Assembly: GCF_004014875.1 (NCBI RefSeq)
Contig: NZ_CP034929.1
Location: 2,418,001 to 2,482,000 of the forward strand
Reading direction: 5' to 3'
Length of the DNA stretch: 64,000 nucleotides
Origin: Nocardioides yefusunii
GTDB lineage: Bacteria > Actinomycetota > Actinomycetes > Propionibacteriales > Nocardioidaceae
Shown here: positions 53,154 through 60,095 of the stretch, piece by piece
How the letters are laid out: each line of letters begins with the position of its first letter
Numbering within the stretch: position 1 is the stretch's first letter
Notes under the pieces: model-generated
Seen by the model: only the letters and a program-made list of their open reading frames with translations
What the model was told of the DNA's origin: nothing
Database searches by the model: none
Program-made: the position numbers and the translations under genes

Positions 53154-54292
53154 TGCAGTGCGACCACTTCGACGCCGGACGGTGCGGTTCGTGCACCCTG
53201 CTGCCGGTCCCCCGTGCCACCCAGGTGGCCGACAAGGAACAGACCCTGCGTGACCTGCTCGCACCCTTCGGGGTGCGGGAATGGGTGCCCGCGTTCGCCG
53301 GGGCCGAGTCGGGTTTCCGGAGCAAGGCCAAGATGGTGGTCTCCGGCACCGTCACCGCTCCCGTCCTGGGCATCGGTACGCCCGACGGCGCCGGTGTCGA
53401 CCTCACCGACTGCGCGTTGCACTCGGCCGGACTGGTCGCCGCGATGCCCGCGCTGCGTGACTTCGTCACCCTGGCCGGCCTTGTCCCCTACGACGTGGCT
53501 GCACGTCGGGGAGAACTCAAGCACCTGCTCGTCACCGAGGCCGCCGACGGCGGCCTGATGGTGCGCTTCGTGCTGCGCTCGACCGAGTCGGTGCTCAGGA
53601 TCCGCAAGCATCTGCCGACCCTGCTCGAGGCGATCGACGCCCGCGTCGTCTCGGTCAACCTGCAGCCCGCGCACGCCGCGGTACTGGAGGGCGAGGAGGA
53701 GATCCTGCTGCACGGTGAGACGCTGACCATGACCGTCAACGACCTCGACCTGCACCTGCGTCCGCAGTCGTTCTTCCAGACCAACACCGAGGTCGCCGCC
53801 GCGCTGTACCGCGAGGCCGTCGCGTGGGTGGACGAACTGACCACCGTTCCCGACGACGCCGAGGTCTGGGACCTCTACGGCGGCGTGGGCGGCTTCGCCC
53901 TGCACCTGGCTCACTCCCACCCCGCACGTCGGGTCACCGGCGTCGAGGTGAGCGCGCAGGCCGTGGAGTCGGCCCGTCGTACCGCCGCCGACCTCGACCT
54001 GACCGGAGCCACCTTCGTGGCCGCTGACGCCACTGCATGGGCTCTGGCCCAGGAGGCTGCACCCGACCTCGTCGTCGTGAACCCGCCGCGTCGCGGGATC
54101 GGCGCGGAACTGGCCGGCTGGCTGGAGAACTCCGGCGCCCGGTCGGTCCTGTACTCCTCCTGCAACGCCGCCTCCCTGGCCCGCGACCTCGCGGCGATGC
54201 CGTCACTGCGTCCGGTCCGGGCCCGGGTGCTCGACATGTTCCCGCACACCACTCACTTCGAGGTGCTGGTGCTGCTGACCCGCGCGGGCTGA
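53153..54292 (+). CDS. rlmC: 23S rRNA (uracil-5-)-methyltransferase, RlmC/TrmA type
   Basis: A 379-residue SAM-dependent RNA m5U methyltransferase. The N-terminus CDHFDAGRCGSC (C3, C11, C14), with a fourth Cys in LTDCALH, resembles the 4Fe-4S site of RlmC/RlmD. There is no TRAM domain. The SAM-binding motif is VWDLYGGVGGFALHLAH and the catalytic region LVVVNPPRRGIG followed by YSSCNAASLARDL with the nucleophilic Cys. RlmC methylates U747 in E. coli; the exact site here is inferred. It overlaps the aminopeptidase gene by 1 nt and ends at a terminator with a short T run. Confidence 0.88.
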   Translation: MQCDHFDAGRCGSCTLLPVPRATQVADKEQTLRDLLAPFGVREWVPAFAGAESGFRSKAKMVVSGTVTAPVLGIGTPDGAGVDLTDCALHSAGLVAAMPALRDFVTLAGLVPYDVAARRGELKHLLVTEAADGGLMVRFVLRSTESVLRIRKHLPTLLEAIDARVVSVNLQPAHAAVLEGEEEILLHGETLTMTVNDLDLHLRPQSFFQTNTEVAAALYREAVAWVDELTTVPDDAEVWDLYGGVGGFALHLAHSHPARRVTGVEVSAQAVESARRTAADLDLTGATFVAADATAWALAQEAAPDLVVVNPPRRGIGAELAGWLENSGARSVLYSSCNAASLARDLAAMPSLRPVRARVLDMFPHTTHFEVLVLLTRAG

Positions 54293-54315
54293 GAGTCACC
54301 TTCCCCGCAACGTCG

Positions 54316-54357
54316 CTGTCACCGGGTTCCAGGAGTTTCCTGTTGACCCGGTGACAG
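54316..54357 (+). terminator. Rho-independent-type terminator after rlmC
   Basis: CTGTCACCGGGT pairs with ACCCGGTGACAG around an inner CAGGA/TCCTG stem and is followed by TTTCATT, the only terminator here with a recognisable T run. Confidence 0.75.
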
Positions 54358-54436
54358 TTTCATTACTCGCCAGTAGCGTGGGTCGCACCGCGGCCCGGAC
54401 CGCGGCCCGCAGCCACCACGACGAGGGACGACGAGC

Positions 54437-55114
54437 ATGCCTGCACTGACCAAGGACGACGCTCTCTGGACGCTCAGCCTGGACGAGGGCGAGAACCGCT
54501 TCTCCCCCGCGTTCCTCGACTTCGTCCACGACACGCTCGACGAGATCGCAGCCTCCAGCGAACCCGTCGCGCTCCTCACCACCGGCGCCGACAAGTTCTT
54601 CTCCAACGGCCTGGACCTCGAGTGGGTGATGGGCAACGCCGAGAAGCTCGCCTGGTACGTCGACCGGATCCACGCGATGTTCGAGAAGGTGCTGACGCTG
54701 CCCGTGCCCACCGTCGCGGCGATCAACGGCCACGCCTTCGGTGGCGGCGCGATGCTCGCGATCGCCCACGACTACCGGGTGATGCGCGAGGACCGCGGGT
54801 TCTTCTGCTTCCCCGAGGCCGACATCGACATCCCCTTCACCGAGGGCATGAACGCGCTGATCCAGGCCAAGCTGACCCCGCAGGCCCAGATCGCCTCCAT
54901 GACCACCGGGCGTCGTTTCAGCGCAGCCGACGCACTGGCCGCGGGGATCGTCGACGCCACCGCACCCGAGGCGGACGTCGTCGCCCGGGCTGCCGCCCTG
55001 GTCACCCCGTTGGCGGGCAAGAAGCGCACCACCATCGGGGCGATCAAGCAGCGCATGTTCGCCTCCGCCAGCACGGCTCTGCTCACGCCGTTGCCCGCTG
55101 ACCTCACACTCTGA
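54437..55114 (+). CDS. Enoyl-CoA hydratase/isomerase (crotonase) family protein
   Basis: A 225-residue crotonase, shorter than the usual 260. The oxyanion-hole segments are DKFFSNGLDLEWVM and INGHAFGGGAMLAIAHDY, and EADIDIPFTEGMNALIQAK follows. The sequence pattern is closest to delta3,delta2-enoyl-CoA isomerases in which a downstream Glu acts as acid-base. It likely works in unsaturated fatty-acid oxidation in the cytosol. ATG 54437 has GAGGGACGACG upstream. It stands alone. Confidence 0.88.
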   Translation: MPALTKDDALWTLSLDEGENRFSPAFLDFVHDTLDEIAASSEPVALLTTGADKFFSNGLDLEWVMGNAEKLAWYVDRIHAMFEKVLTLPVPTVAAINGHAFGGGAMLAIAHDYRVMREDRGFFCFPEADIDIPFTEGMNALIQAKLTPQAQIASMTTGRRFSAADALAAGIVDATAPEADVVARAAALVTPLAGKKRTTIGAIKQRMFASASTALLTPLPADLTL

Positions 55115-55221
55115 GCTGAAATCGCTCTCTGACGAGGGGCGCAGCAACGCGTTCTCGGGAGGTGCGTCACACCCTCCCGGGAACGCACCCCCGCGACCAC
55201 GTCCCGACGGGATCCGGCCCG

Positions 55222-55227
55222 TAGAAT
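55222..55227 (+). promoter_or_regulatory. -10 hexamer for leaderless zinc-ribbon protein gene
   Basis: TAGAAT with an 8-nt spacer to GTG 55236, among the best matches to TANNNT in the window. Confidence 0.5.
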
Positions 55228-55235
55228 CCATCGAC

Positions 55236-55892
55236 GTGAACGACACTCCGTGGATCGAGGCCCGCACCATCGACCAGGAGAACGCGAGGGAGACCTTCGC
55301 GCTCGCCGCCCGGCACGTCCTCTCGGACGTCGCGATGGAGTACCACGCAGTGATCTACCTGCCGGACTTCGCCGCGAAGCTGCAGGAGCGCACCCGGATC
55401 CGCTACCGCGCGACTCCGTCGTCGTGGATCGGTGACGTGCTGTTCCGCGTCGCCAAGGAGTGCCGTCGTCGCGCGGAGCCGCTGCTCGGCGCCCTCGTGG
55501 TCAACACCGACGGCACCATGCCCGAGTGGTGGGCCGACACCGTCGAGGCCGTGCGCGGGGAGTTCGTCGAGAACCCCAACCTGCACGCCGCGAACGAGCG
55601 CGAGGAGCTCTACCGCGTCCATGGCGCCGAGATCCCCGAGGAGGGCGCCGAGCCCGTCCTGCCTGCCCCGGCACCCACCCCCGTGCGGGCCCGAGCCACC
55701 CGTGCCACCACCCCGCGTGCGGCAGCCGCCGGCACCCGGGTGCCCGGCACCGGCACCGCCGCCCGCGCTCCCCGTGCGGCGAAGCCGGCCAAGCCCGAGC
55801 CCGAGGTGCGACTCACCCAGGCGGTGGAGAAGTTCTGCTCCTCGTGCTTCATGGTGCTGCCCGCCACCGGCCTGTGCGACGAGTGCGACTGA
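55236..55892 (+). CDS. Conserved-looking protein with C-terminal zinc ribbon
   Basis: A 218-residue protein. The N-terminal domain (about 1-130; NDTPWIEARTIDQENARETF, AAKLQERTRIRYRATPSSWI and MPEWWADTVEAVRGEFVENP) is helical and unrecognised. A low-complexity Ala/Pro/Thr/Arg linker (about 140-190) follows. The C-terminus has CSSCFMVLPATGLCDEC, a four-Cys zinc ribbon, ending two residues later. It may bind nucleic acid or a protein partner. The stop codon lies inside a 26-bp tandem duplication. GTG 55236 fits the leaderless spacing. Confidence 0.75.
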   Translation: MNDTPWIEARTIDQENARETFALAARHVLSDVAMEYHAVIYLPDFAAKLQERTRIRYRATPSSWIGDVLFRVAKECRRRAEPLLGALVVNTDGTMPEWWADTVEAVRGEFVENPNLHAANEREELYRVHGAEIPEEGAEPVLPAPAPTPVRARATRATTPRAAAAGTRVPGTGTAARAPRAAKPAKPEPEVRLTQAVEKFCSSCFMVLPATGLCDECD

Positions 55893-55931
55893 GCGCCCAG
55901 ACACCGGAGTGCGACTGAGCGCCCAGACACC
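55881..55931 (+). repeat. 26-bp tandem duplication across the stop codon
   Basis: The 25-nt unit beginning GAGTGCGACTGAGCGCCCAG occurs twice with a 26-bp period, and a degraded third copy (GTGCGGCTGAG) follows. The first copy contains the last codons and the stop of the zinc-ribbon gene. Confidence 0.85.
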
Positions 55932-55958
55932 AGCGTGCGGCTGAGTCCGTGACGTCCT

Positions 55959-55995
55959 GAGAGGGGCCCCGGCGTGTGACGCCGGGGCCCCTCTC
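55959..55995 (+). terminator. Terminator after the zinc-ribbon gene
   Basis: GAGAGGGGCCCCGGC pairs perfectly with its complement (15 bp, 16 with the G-C closing pair), loop TGTGA, 66 bp past the stop. Confidence 0.8.
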
Positions 55996-56105
55996 GGTTC
56001 GGTCGCGTGCACGCAGTCGGCTCCACGACGTCGTCCGGGCGTAGGCTTCCACCCCGACGCGAGCCCGGCTGTCGGGTGAGCCCTGTCCTCAGGAGGAACC
56101 CCACA

Positions 56106-57446
56106 GTGGCCTGGACCATCCACGGCGACGGCAAGTCCGTCGCACCCGGCGAGGTCGTCGCTCCGGGCGAACGCCTCACCTGGCCCCGCACCATCGGCCT
56201 CGGCGCGCAGCACGTCGTCGCGATGTTCGGCGCGACCTTCCTGGTCCCGATCATCACCGGTTTCCCGCCCAGCACCACGCTGCTGTTCTCGGGCGTCGGC
56301 ACGATCCTGTTCCTGCTGATCACCCGCAACCGTGTCCCCAGCTACCTGGGTTCGTCGTTCGCGTTCATCTCCCCCGTGATCGCAGCGTCCAACGGCTCCG
56401 ACTTCTCCGCCGCCCTCTTCGGCATCATCCTCACCGGTGCCGCACTGGCCGCCGTGGGTCTGCTGGTCGGCAAGGTCGGCACCGGCTGGATCCACGCGCT
56501 GATGCCGCCTGCCGTCATGGGTGCCGTCGTGGCCCTGATCGGCTTCAACCTGGCCCAGGCGTCGTACAACAACGTCATCAACCTGAACGCCGGCGGTTCG
56601 TTCGCCCCCGGCGGCAAGCCGGTCGACAACGACCACCTGCTCCTGGCTGCTGTGACCGTCTTCGCGATCGTGATCATCGCGGCGCTGTTCCGCGGCATCA
56701 TCGGCCGGATCGCAGTGCTGATCGGCTTCGTGATCGGCTACCTGGCCGCCTGGCCGCTGGGCGTCCTCAACTTCGACGACGTGAAGGCTGCCGACTGGAT
56801 CGGTCTGCCCACCTTCACCTCCCCCAGCGTCGACTGGACCATCCTCCCGATGTTCCTGCCCGTCCTCTTCGTGCTGGTCGCCGAGAACGTCGGACACGTC
56901 CGTTCCGTCGCGCACCTGGTGAAGGACGACTCGATCAACTCGATGACCGGACGCACCCTCTTCGCTGACGGTGCCGCCACCGTCGTTGCCGGTCTCGGTA
57001 GCGGTTCGGCCACCACCACCTACGGCGAGAACATCGGCGTCATGTCCGCCACCCGCGTCTTCTCCACCGCCGCCTACTGGGTGGCCGGCGTGGTCGCGAT
57101 CCTGCTCTCGCTCTCGCCGAAGTTCGGCGCGATCCTCTTCACCATCCCCAACGGTGTCATCGGTGGCGCGACGCTCGCCCTCTACGGCGTCATCGGCCTG
57201 ATCGGTGTCCGCATGTGGATCGACGCAAAGGTCGACTTCGGCCTGCAGAAGAACCTGTTCCCGATCGCTGTCGGCCTGATCCTGGCCATGGGCATGGGCA
57301 ACGACGTCCTCGTGTGGGGCGACGTGAAGTTCGGCGGCATCGCGGTGGGCACCGCGGCCGTCCTGGTGCTCTACCACCTCATGAACACCCTCGAGAAGAT
57401 CCGTGGCGGCGACGACGAGTCCGCCCCCGCGGAGGCGAAGGCCTGA
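56106..57446 (+). CDS. NCS2-family uracil/xanthine permease
   Basis: A 446-residue nucleobase:cation symporter with about 14 membrane segments. GLGAQHVVAMFGATFLVPII and YLGSSFAFISPVIAASNGS are the NCS2 substrate-site segments. The second signature region is VLFVLVAENVGHVRSVAHL and GSGSATTTYGENIGVMSATR. The pattern with AENVGH and TTTYGENIG matches the uracil permease (UraA-like) branch better than xanthine transporters. GTG 56106 has AGGAGG 8-13 nt upstream. A TAGGCT hexamer near 56043 may be the promoter. No PyrR-binding or riboswitch fold was recognised in the leader. Confidence 0.92.
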   Translation: MAWTIHGDGKSVAPGEVVAPGERLTWPRTIGLGAQHVVAMFGATFLVPIITGFPPSTTLLFSGVGTILFLLITRNRVPSYLGSSFAFISPVIAASNGSDFSAALFGIILTGAALAAVGLLVGKVGTGWIHALMPPAVMGAVVALIGFNLAQASYNNVINLNAGGSFAPGGKPVDNDHLLLAAVTVFAIVIIAALFRGIIGRIAVLIGFVIGYLAAWPLGVLNFDDVKAADWIGLPTFTSPSVDWTILPMFLPVLFVLVAENVGHVRSVAHLVKDDSINSMTGRTLFADGAATVVAGLGSGSATTTYGENIGVMSATRVFSTAAYWVAGVVAILLSLSPKFGAILFTIPNGVIGGATLALYGVIGLIGVRMWIDAKVDFGLQKNLFPIAVGLILAMGMGNDVLVWGDVKFGGIAVGTAAVLVLYHLMNTLEKIRGGDDESAPAEAKA

Positions 57447-57459
57447 TCGGGCCCCGCTC

Positions 57460-57519
57460 CCTCATGACGTACGACGCCCCGCCCGGGTCCTCCCGGGCGG
57501 GGCGTCGTACGTCATGAGG
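57460..57519. terminator. 28-bp perfect-stem bidirectional terminator
   Basis: A 28-nt arm beginning CCTCATGACGTACGACGCCC pairs without mismatch to its complement around a TCCT loop. It fills almost all of the space between the convergent permease and the next gene. Confidence 0.85.
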
Positions 57520-57520
57520 T

Positions 57521-58618
57521 CTACTGCTCCGCAGCGTCCGGGTCCGCGGTGCGCGCCGCGGCGTCCTCGGCCTGCTGCTCCTCGGCAGCACGCGCGAGCC
57601 AACGTTCCCGTGCGGTCTCCCAGCGCTCGGCCTCGTCCGGGGAGATCCGGACCAGGTCATCTACCCCGGCCGCGGCCTCGCGCCACTGCGCCGCGCTGGC
57701 GCCGTTGCGCAACCTCTCCTTCACCGTGTCGACCCGGACCCGGGCCGCCACCTGACGCAGCTGCGTCTCGGAGGCCTTCAGCGTCTTCCCGGCCTTCCCC
57801 GAGGCGAACCGCTCGAACCACTGCTCCAACGTGGCCACCGAGGTCGCGGGGTCCACCAGCGATGTGAGGAAGGTGGCGTAGGTGATCGCGTTGCGGGCCC
57901 TGGGCATCAGGTCGCGCAGGTCGGCGCGGGCGCTCAGCAGGTCACCGACCGGGCGGGCCGCGGTGCGGGCACCCAGTTCCTCCAAGCCGTCGGTGAAGAG
58001 GCCGAGATCGGCACCGGCCGCCTCCAGACGCTGACGCACCTGCACCGGCGGGACCCCACGACCGCCCGCGGCGAACGTCGGCCCCACCTCACGAGCATCG
58101 GAGATCTCACCGGCGAGGACCCGGCCACGGTGCTCCACGTCAAGGACGTAGCCCTGAGCACCGTCGGCGACGACGCCCGGCGTCGCGATCGCGCCACTGA
58201 CCACCGATCCACGGTCGGCCCAGACGAAGGCCGCCAACTCCTCAGCCGAACGGTCCTGGACCTGGAACCTGGTGGCACCCCAGATCACTGTTCCCGGAAG
58301 TTCCACGTCGGCGTTGCCGCAGCCCTCCCGTACGAAGTTCGGCACCGCGTGCCCGGCCTCGCTGACGGTGGTGCGTCCCAACGAGCGTTCGTCGTGGGCC
58401 TCGAGGCGCCAGCAGACCTGCTGGGCGGCCTGCACCAGCACCGTTCCGCCACCGTCGACGAGGAGCTTCTTCTCGTATCCGGTGTCTTCCAGGGCGGCAC
58501 CGGCGGCACCGATCCCCCAGGTCACCAGACCGACCGCAGCCAGGGCCGTCGCGGCCCGGCGCGCCCGCACCGGCGCGGGGCGAGGCCGAGCGGTGCGTGA
58601 CGTCGTGGTCGTACTCAT
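57521..58618 (-). CDS. Unrecognised single-pass extracytoplasmic protein
   Basis: A 365-residue protein I do not recognise. A basic N-terminus (about 1-24) is followed by one hydrophobic segment (TALAAVGLVTWGIGAAGAAL, about 25-45), acting as signal-anchor. The extracellular part begins DTGYEKKLLVDGGGTVLV, contains two Cys (CWRLEAH and EGCGNADVELPG), and continues as long helices (ARNAITYATFLTSLVDPATS) with a charged C-terminus ending ADPDAAEQ. Its start overlaps the upstream membrane gene by 4 nt (ATGA). The two probably form one complex. Confidence 0.7.
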   Translation of the reverse strand: MSTTTTSRTARPRPAPVRARRAATALAAVGLVTWGIGAAGAALEDTGYEKKLLVDGGGTVLVQAAQQVCWRLEAHDERSLGRTTVSEAGHAVPNFVREGCGNADVELPGTVIWGATRFQVQDRSAEELAAFVWADRGSVVSGAIATPGVVADGAQGYVLDVEHRGRVLAGEISDAREVGPTFAAGGRGVPPVQVRQRLEAAGADLGLFTDGLEELGARTAARPVGDLLSARADLRDLMPRARNAITYATFLTSLVDPATSVATLEQWFERFASGKAGKTLKASETQLRQVAARVRVDTVKERLRNGASAAQWREAAAGVDDLVRISPDEAERWETARERWLARAAEEQQAEDAAARTADPDAAEQ

Positions 58619-59823
58619 GCCCGACCTCCTCTCGGACGCAGGGCCCACTGGACCAGGTCTCGGTCGGCGGTGTGCCCCAGGGGACCCAGCACGAGGCCGT
58701 CGGCGCCGGTGATCCTGAGTTCGACGACCTCCATGAACCCGACGATCCGCACTGCACCGATCGAGGCCAGCGGCAGGACGTGCACCGGCGTCGGACCGGC
58801 CGCGGCCGAGGTGACGTCGTAGGCCAGCAGCCGACGGTCGGTCACCACCACCACGTCCAACGGAGGCCGCTTGCGCTTGACCCGGAAAACGGCCTCGACG
58901 TGCTCACCGGCCTCCAAGGACGCCTGCACACCGTCCCAGACGGTGCGGGCGGCACGCTCGGCACTGCGTCCCCAGACCGTCTCCATGACCCGCGTGGGGG
59001 CGTCGAGCAGCAGGTCACCCTGCTCGACCGGAACGATCACCGAGGCACTGGCGCCGGCGCCGGTCGGGTCGAGGTGCACCGTGGCCCCGCCTCCGGCCGC
59101 CTCCGATCCAGCAGTCCGTGCCTGTTCCCGCTGGTCCTCCAGGACGGCGAGGCGGTCGAGGTCCTCCTGACCGGCGTCGAGGACGGCGTCCACATCTGCG
59201 CCGGCGGACGCACGCAGGGCCACCAGCTGGGCACGCAGCGCCGTCACGTCGAGTCCGGGATCGGCGAGCTGAGCCATCAACGCACGGTGGGCCACCCCGA
59301 CGTGGCCGGAACCGAACTCGTCCTGCTCCCCCAGCTCCACGGCTCCGGGCACGAGGAGTCCGTGGTCGATGGCTGCCACGGAGAGGTCGATCCGAGCGGC
59401 CTCGTTCTCAATCTCGTCGATCAGTCCGGGAGCCAGGTCGATGCGGCGCTCCAGCTCTGCGATCTCGGCCCCGTGGGCGCGTTCGAAGAGGCGGATGCCG
59501 CGGTCCGCACGGCGTTCGGCCCGCCACTGCACCGCGATCGAGACCGCGACCTGCGCGATCAGAGCCAGCCAGATCAGTTCGAAGAACCACGGCACGAGCA
59601 CCTCGAGCAGGTGCCCCTCGTCGAGGCCGATCCGGTCGATCACCCAGGCCCCGAACAGGTACGGCCAGGCGAAGGCGTGCACGACGGCCCGACGCAGGAG
59701 GACAGCGAGGAGAACGAGCGCCAGCACCGCGAGGGGGCGACGGGCGGCGCCGGGGAGCCGGTCGAGGACCGGGCGGAACAGGGAGGCGACGCGTCCGGGA
59801 CTTTCGTCCTTGGCGGCTGTCAT
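58615..59823 (-). CDS. Membrane protein with C-terminal PH-like domain, family unrecognised
   Basis: A 402-residue protein. Two hydrophobic segments (about 30-50, PLAVLALVLLAVLLRRAVV; and about 75-98, PWFFELIWLALIAQVAVSIA) are followed by a long coiled region (RRADRGIRLFERAHGAEIAE onward). The C-terminal part (about 290-400; EHVEAVFRVKRKRPPLDVVV and TDRRLLAYDV) has the strand pattern and TDRRLL motif of bacterial PH-like domains. It is the first gene of a coupled two-gene unit. Function unknown; a membrane-associated scaffold is plausible. Confidence 0.7.
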   Translation of the reverse strand: MTAAKDESPGRVASLFRPVLDRLPGAARRPLAVLALVLLAVLLRRAVVHAFAWPYLFGAWVIDRIGLDEGHLLEVLVPWFFELIWLALIAQVAVSIAVQWRAERRADRGIRLFERAHGAEIAELERRIDLAPGLIDEIENEAARIDLSVAAIDHGLLVPGAVELGEQDEFGSGHVGVAHRALMAQLADPGLDVTALRAQLVALRASAGADVDAVLDAGQEDLDRLAVLEDQREQARTAGSEAAGGGATVHLDPTGAGASASVIVPVEQGDLLLDAPTRVMETVWGRSAERAARTVWDGVQASLEAGEHVEAVFRVKRKRPPLDVVVVTDRRLLAYDVTSAAAGPTPVHVLPLASIGAVRIVGFMEVVELRITGADGLVLGPLGHTADRDLVQWALRPRGGRA

Positions 59824-60045
59824 GTGTGGTGGGGCTCCAGCTGAGACGTGGCGGCCCCGCGGATGGGGCCACGACCGACGTCGATTCTCCGCGTTCCGCC
59901 TCGTTTTCTCCGGCCTTCGGTCAAGGAAAGAGGTGATTCAAACGTCATCTCCATCACAGTGTCGTGTCAGGCCCGGAGCCCCCTCGCCGGCCTGCGTCAC
60001 ACCGTGCCCGTGGCGAGGTGTGGGTGCACCGTGGGTGAAGACCCC

Positions 60046-60077
60046 ACAGGGAGGGTGCCCAGCAGCACCCTCCCTGT
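60046..60077 (-). terminator. Terminator after the FG-GAP protein gene
   Basis: ACAGGGAGGGTGC pairs perfectly with its complement around CCAGCA, 19 bp past the stop. The remaining gap (to 59824) has an AT-richer patch but no other feature. Confidence 0.75.
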
Positions 60078-60095
60078 CCCCGTTGAACCTGCGCG

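Noticed and set aside
55881..55945. CRISPR-like short repeats
   Set aside because: Only two complete copies in direct tandem without spacers; this is a tandem duplication.
56000..56105. Riboswitch or PyrR site upstream of the permease
   Set aside because: The leader is short, and I found no recognisable purine, PRPP or PyrR-binding fold.
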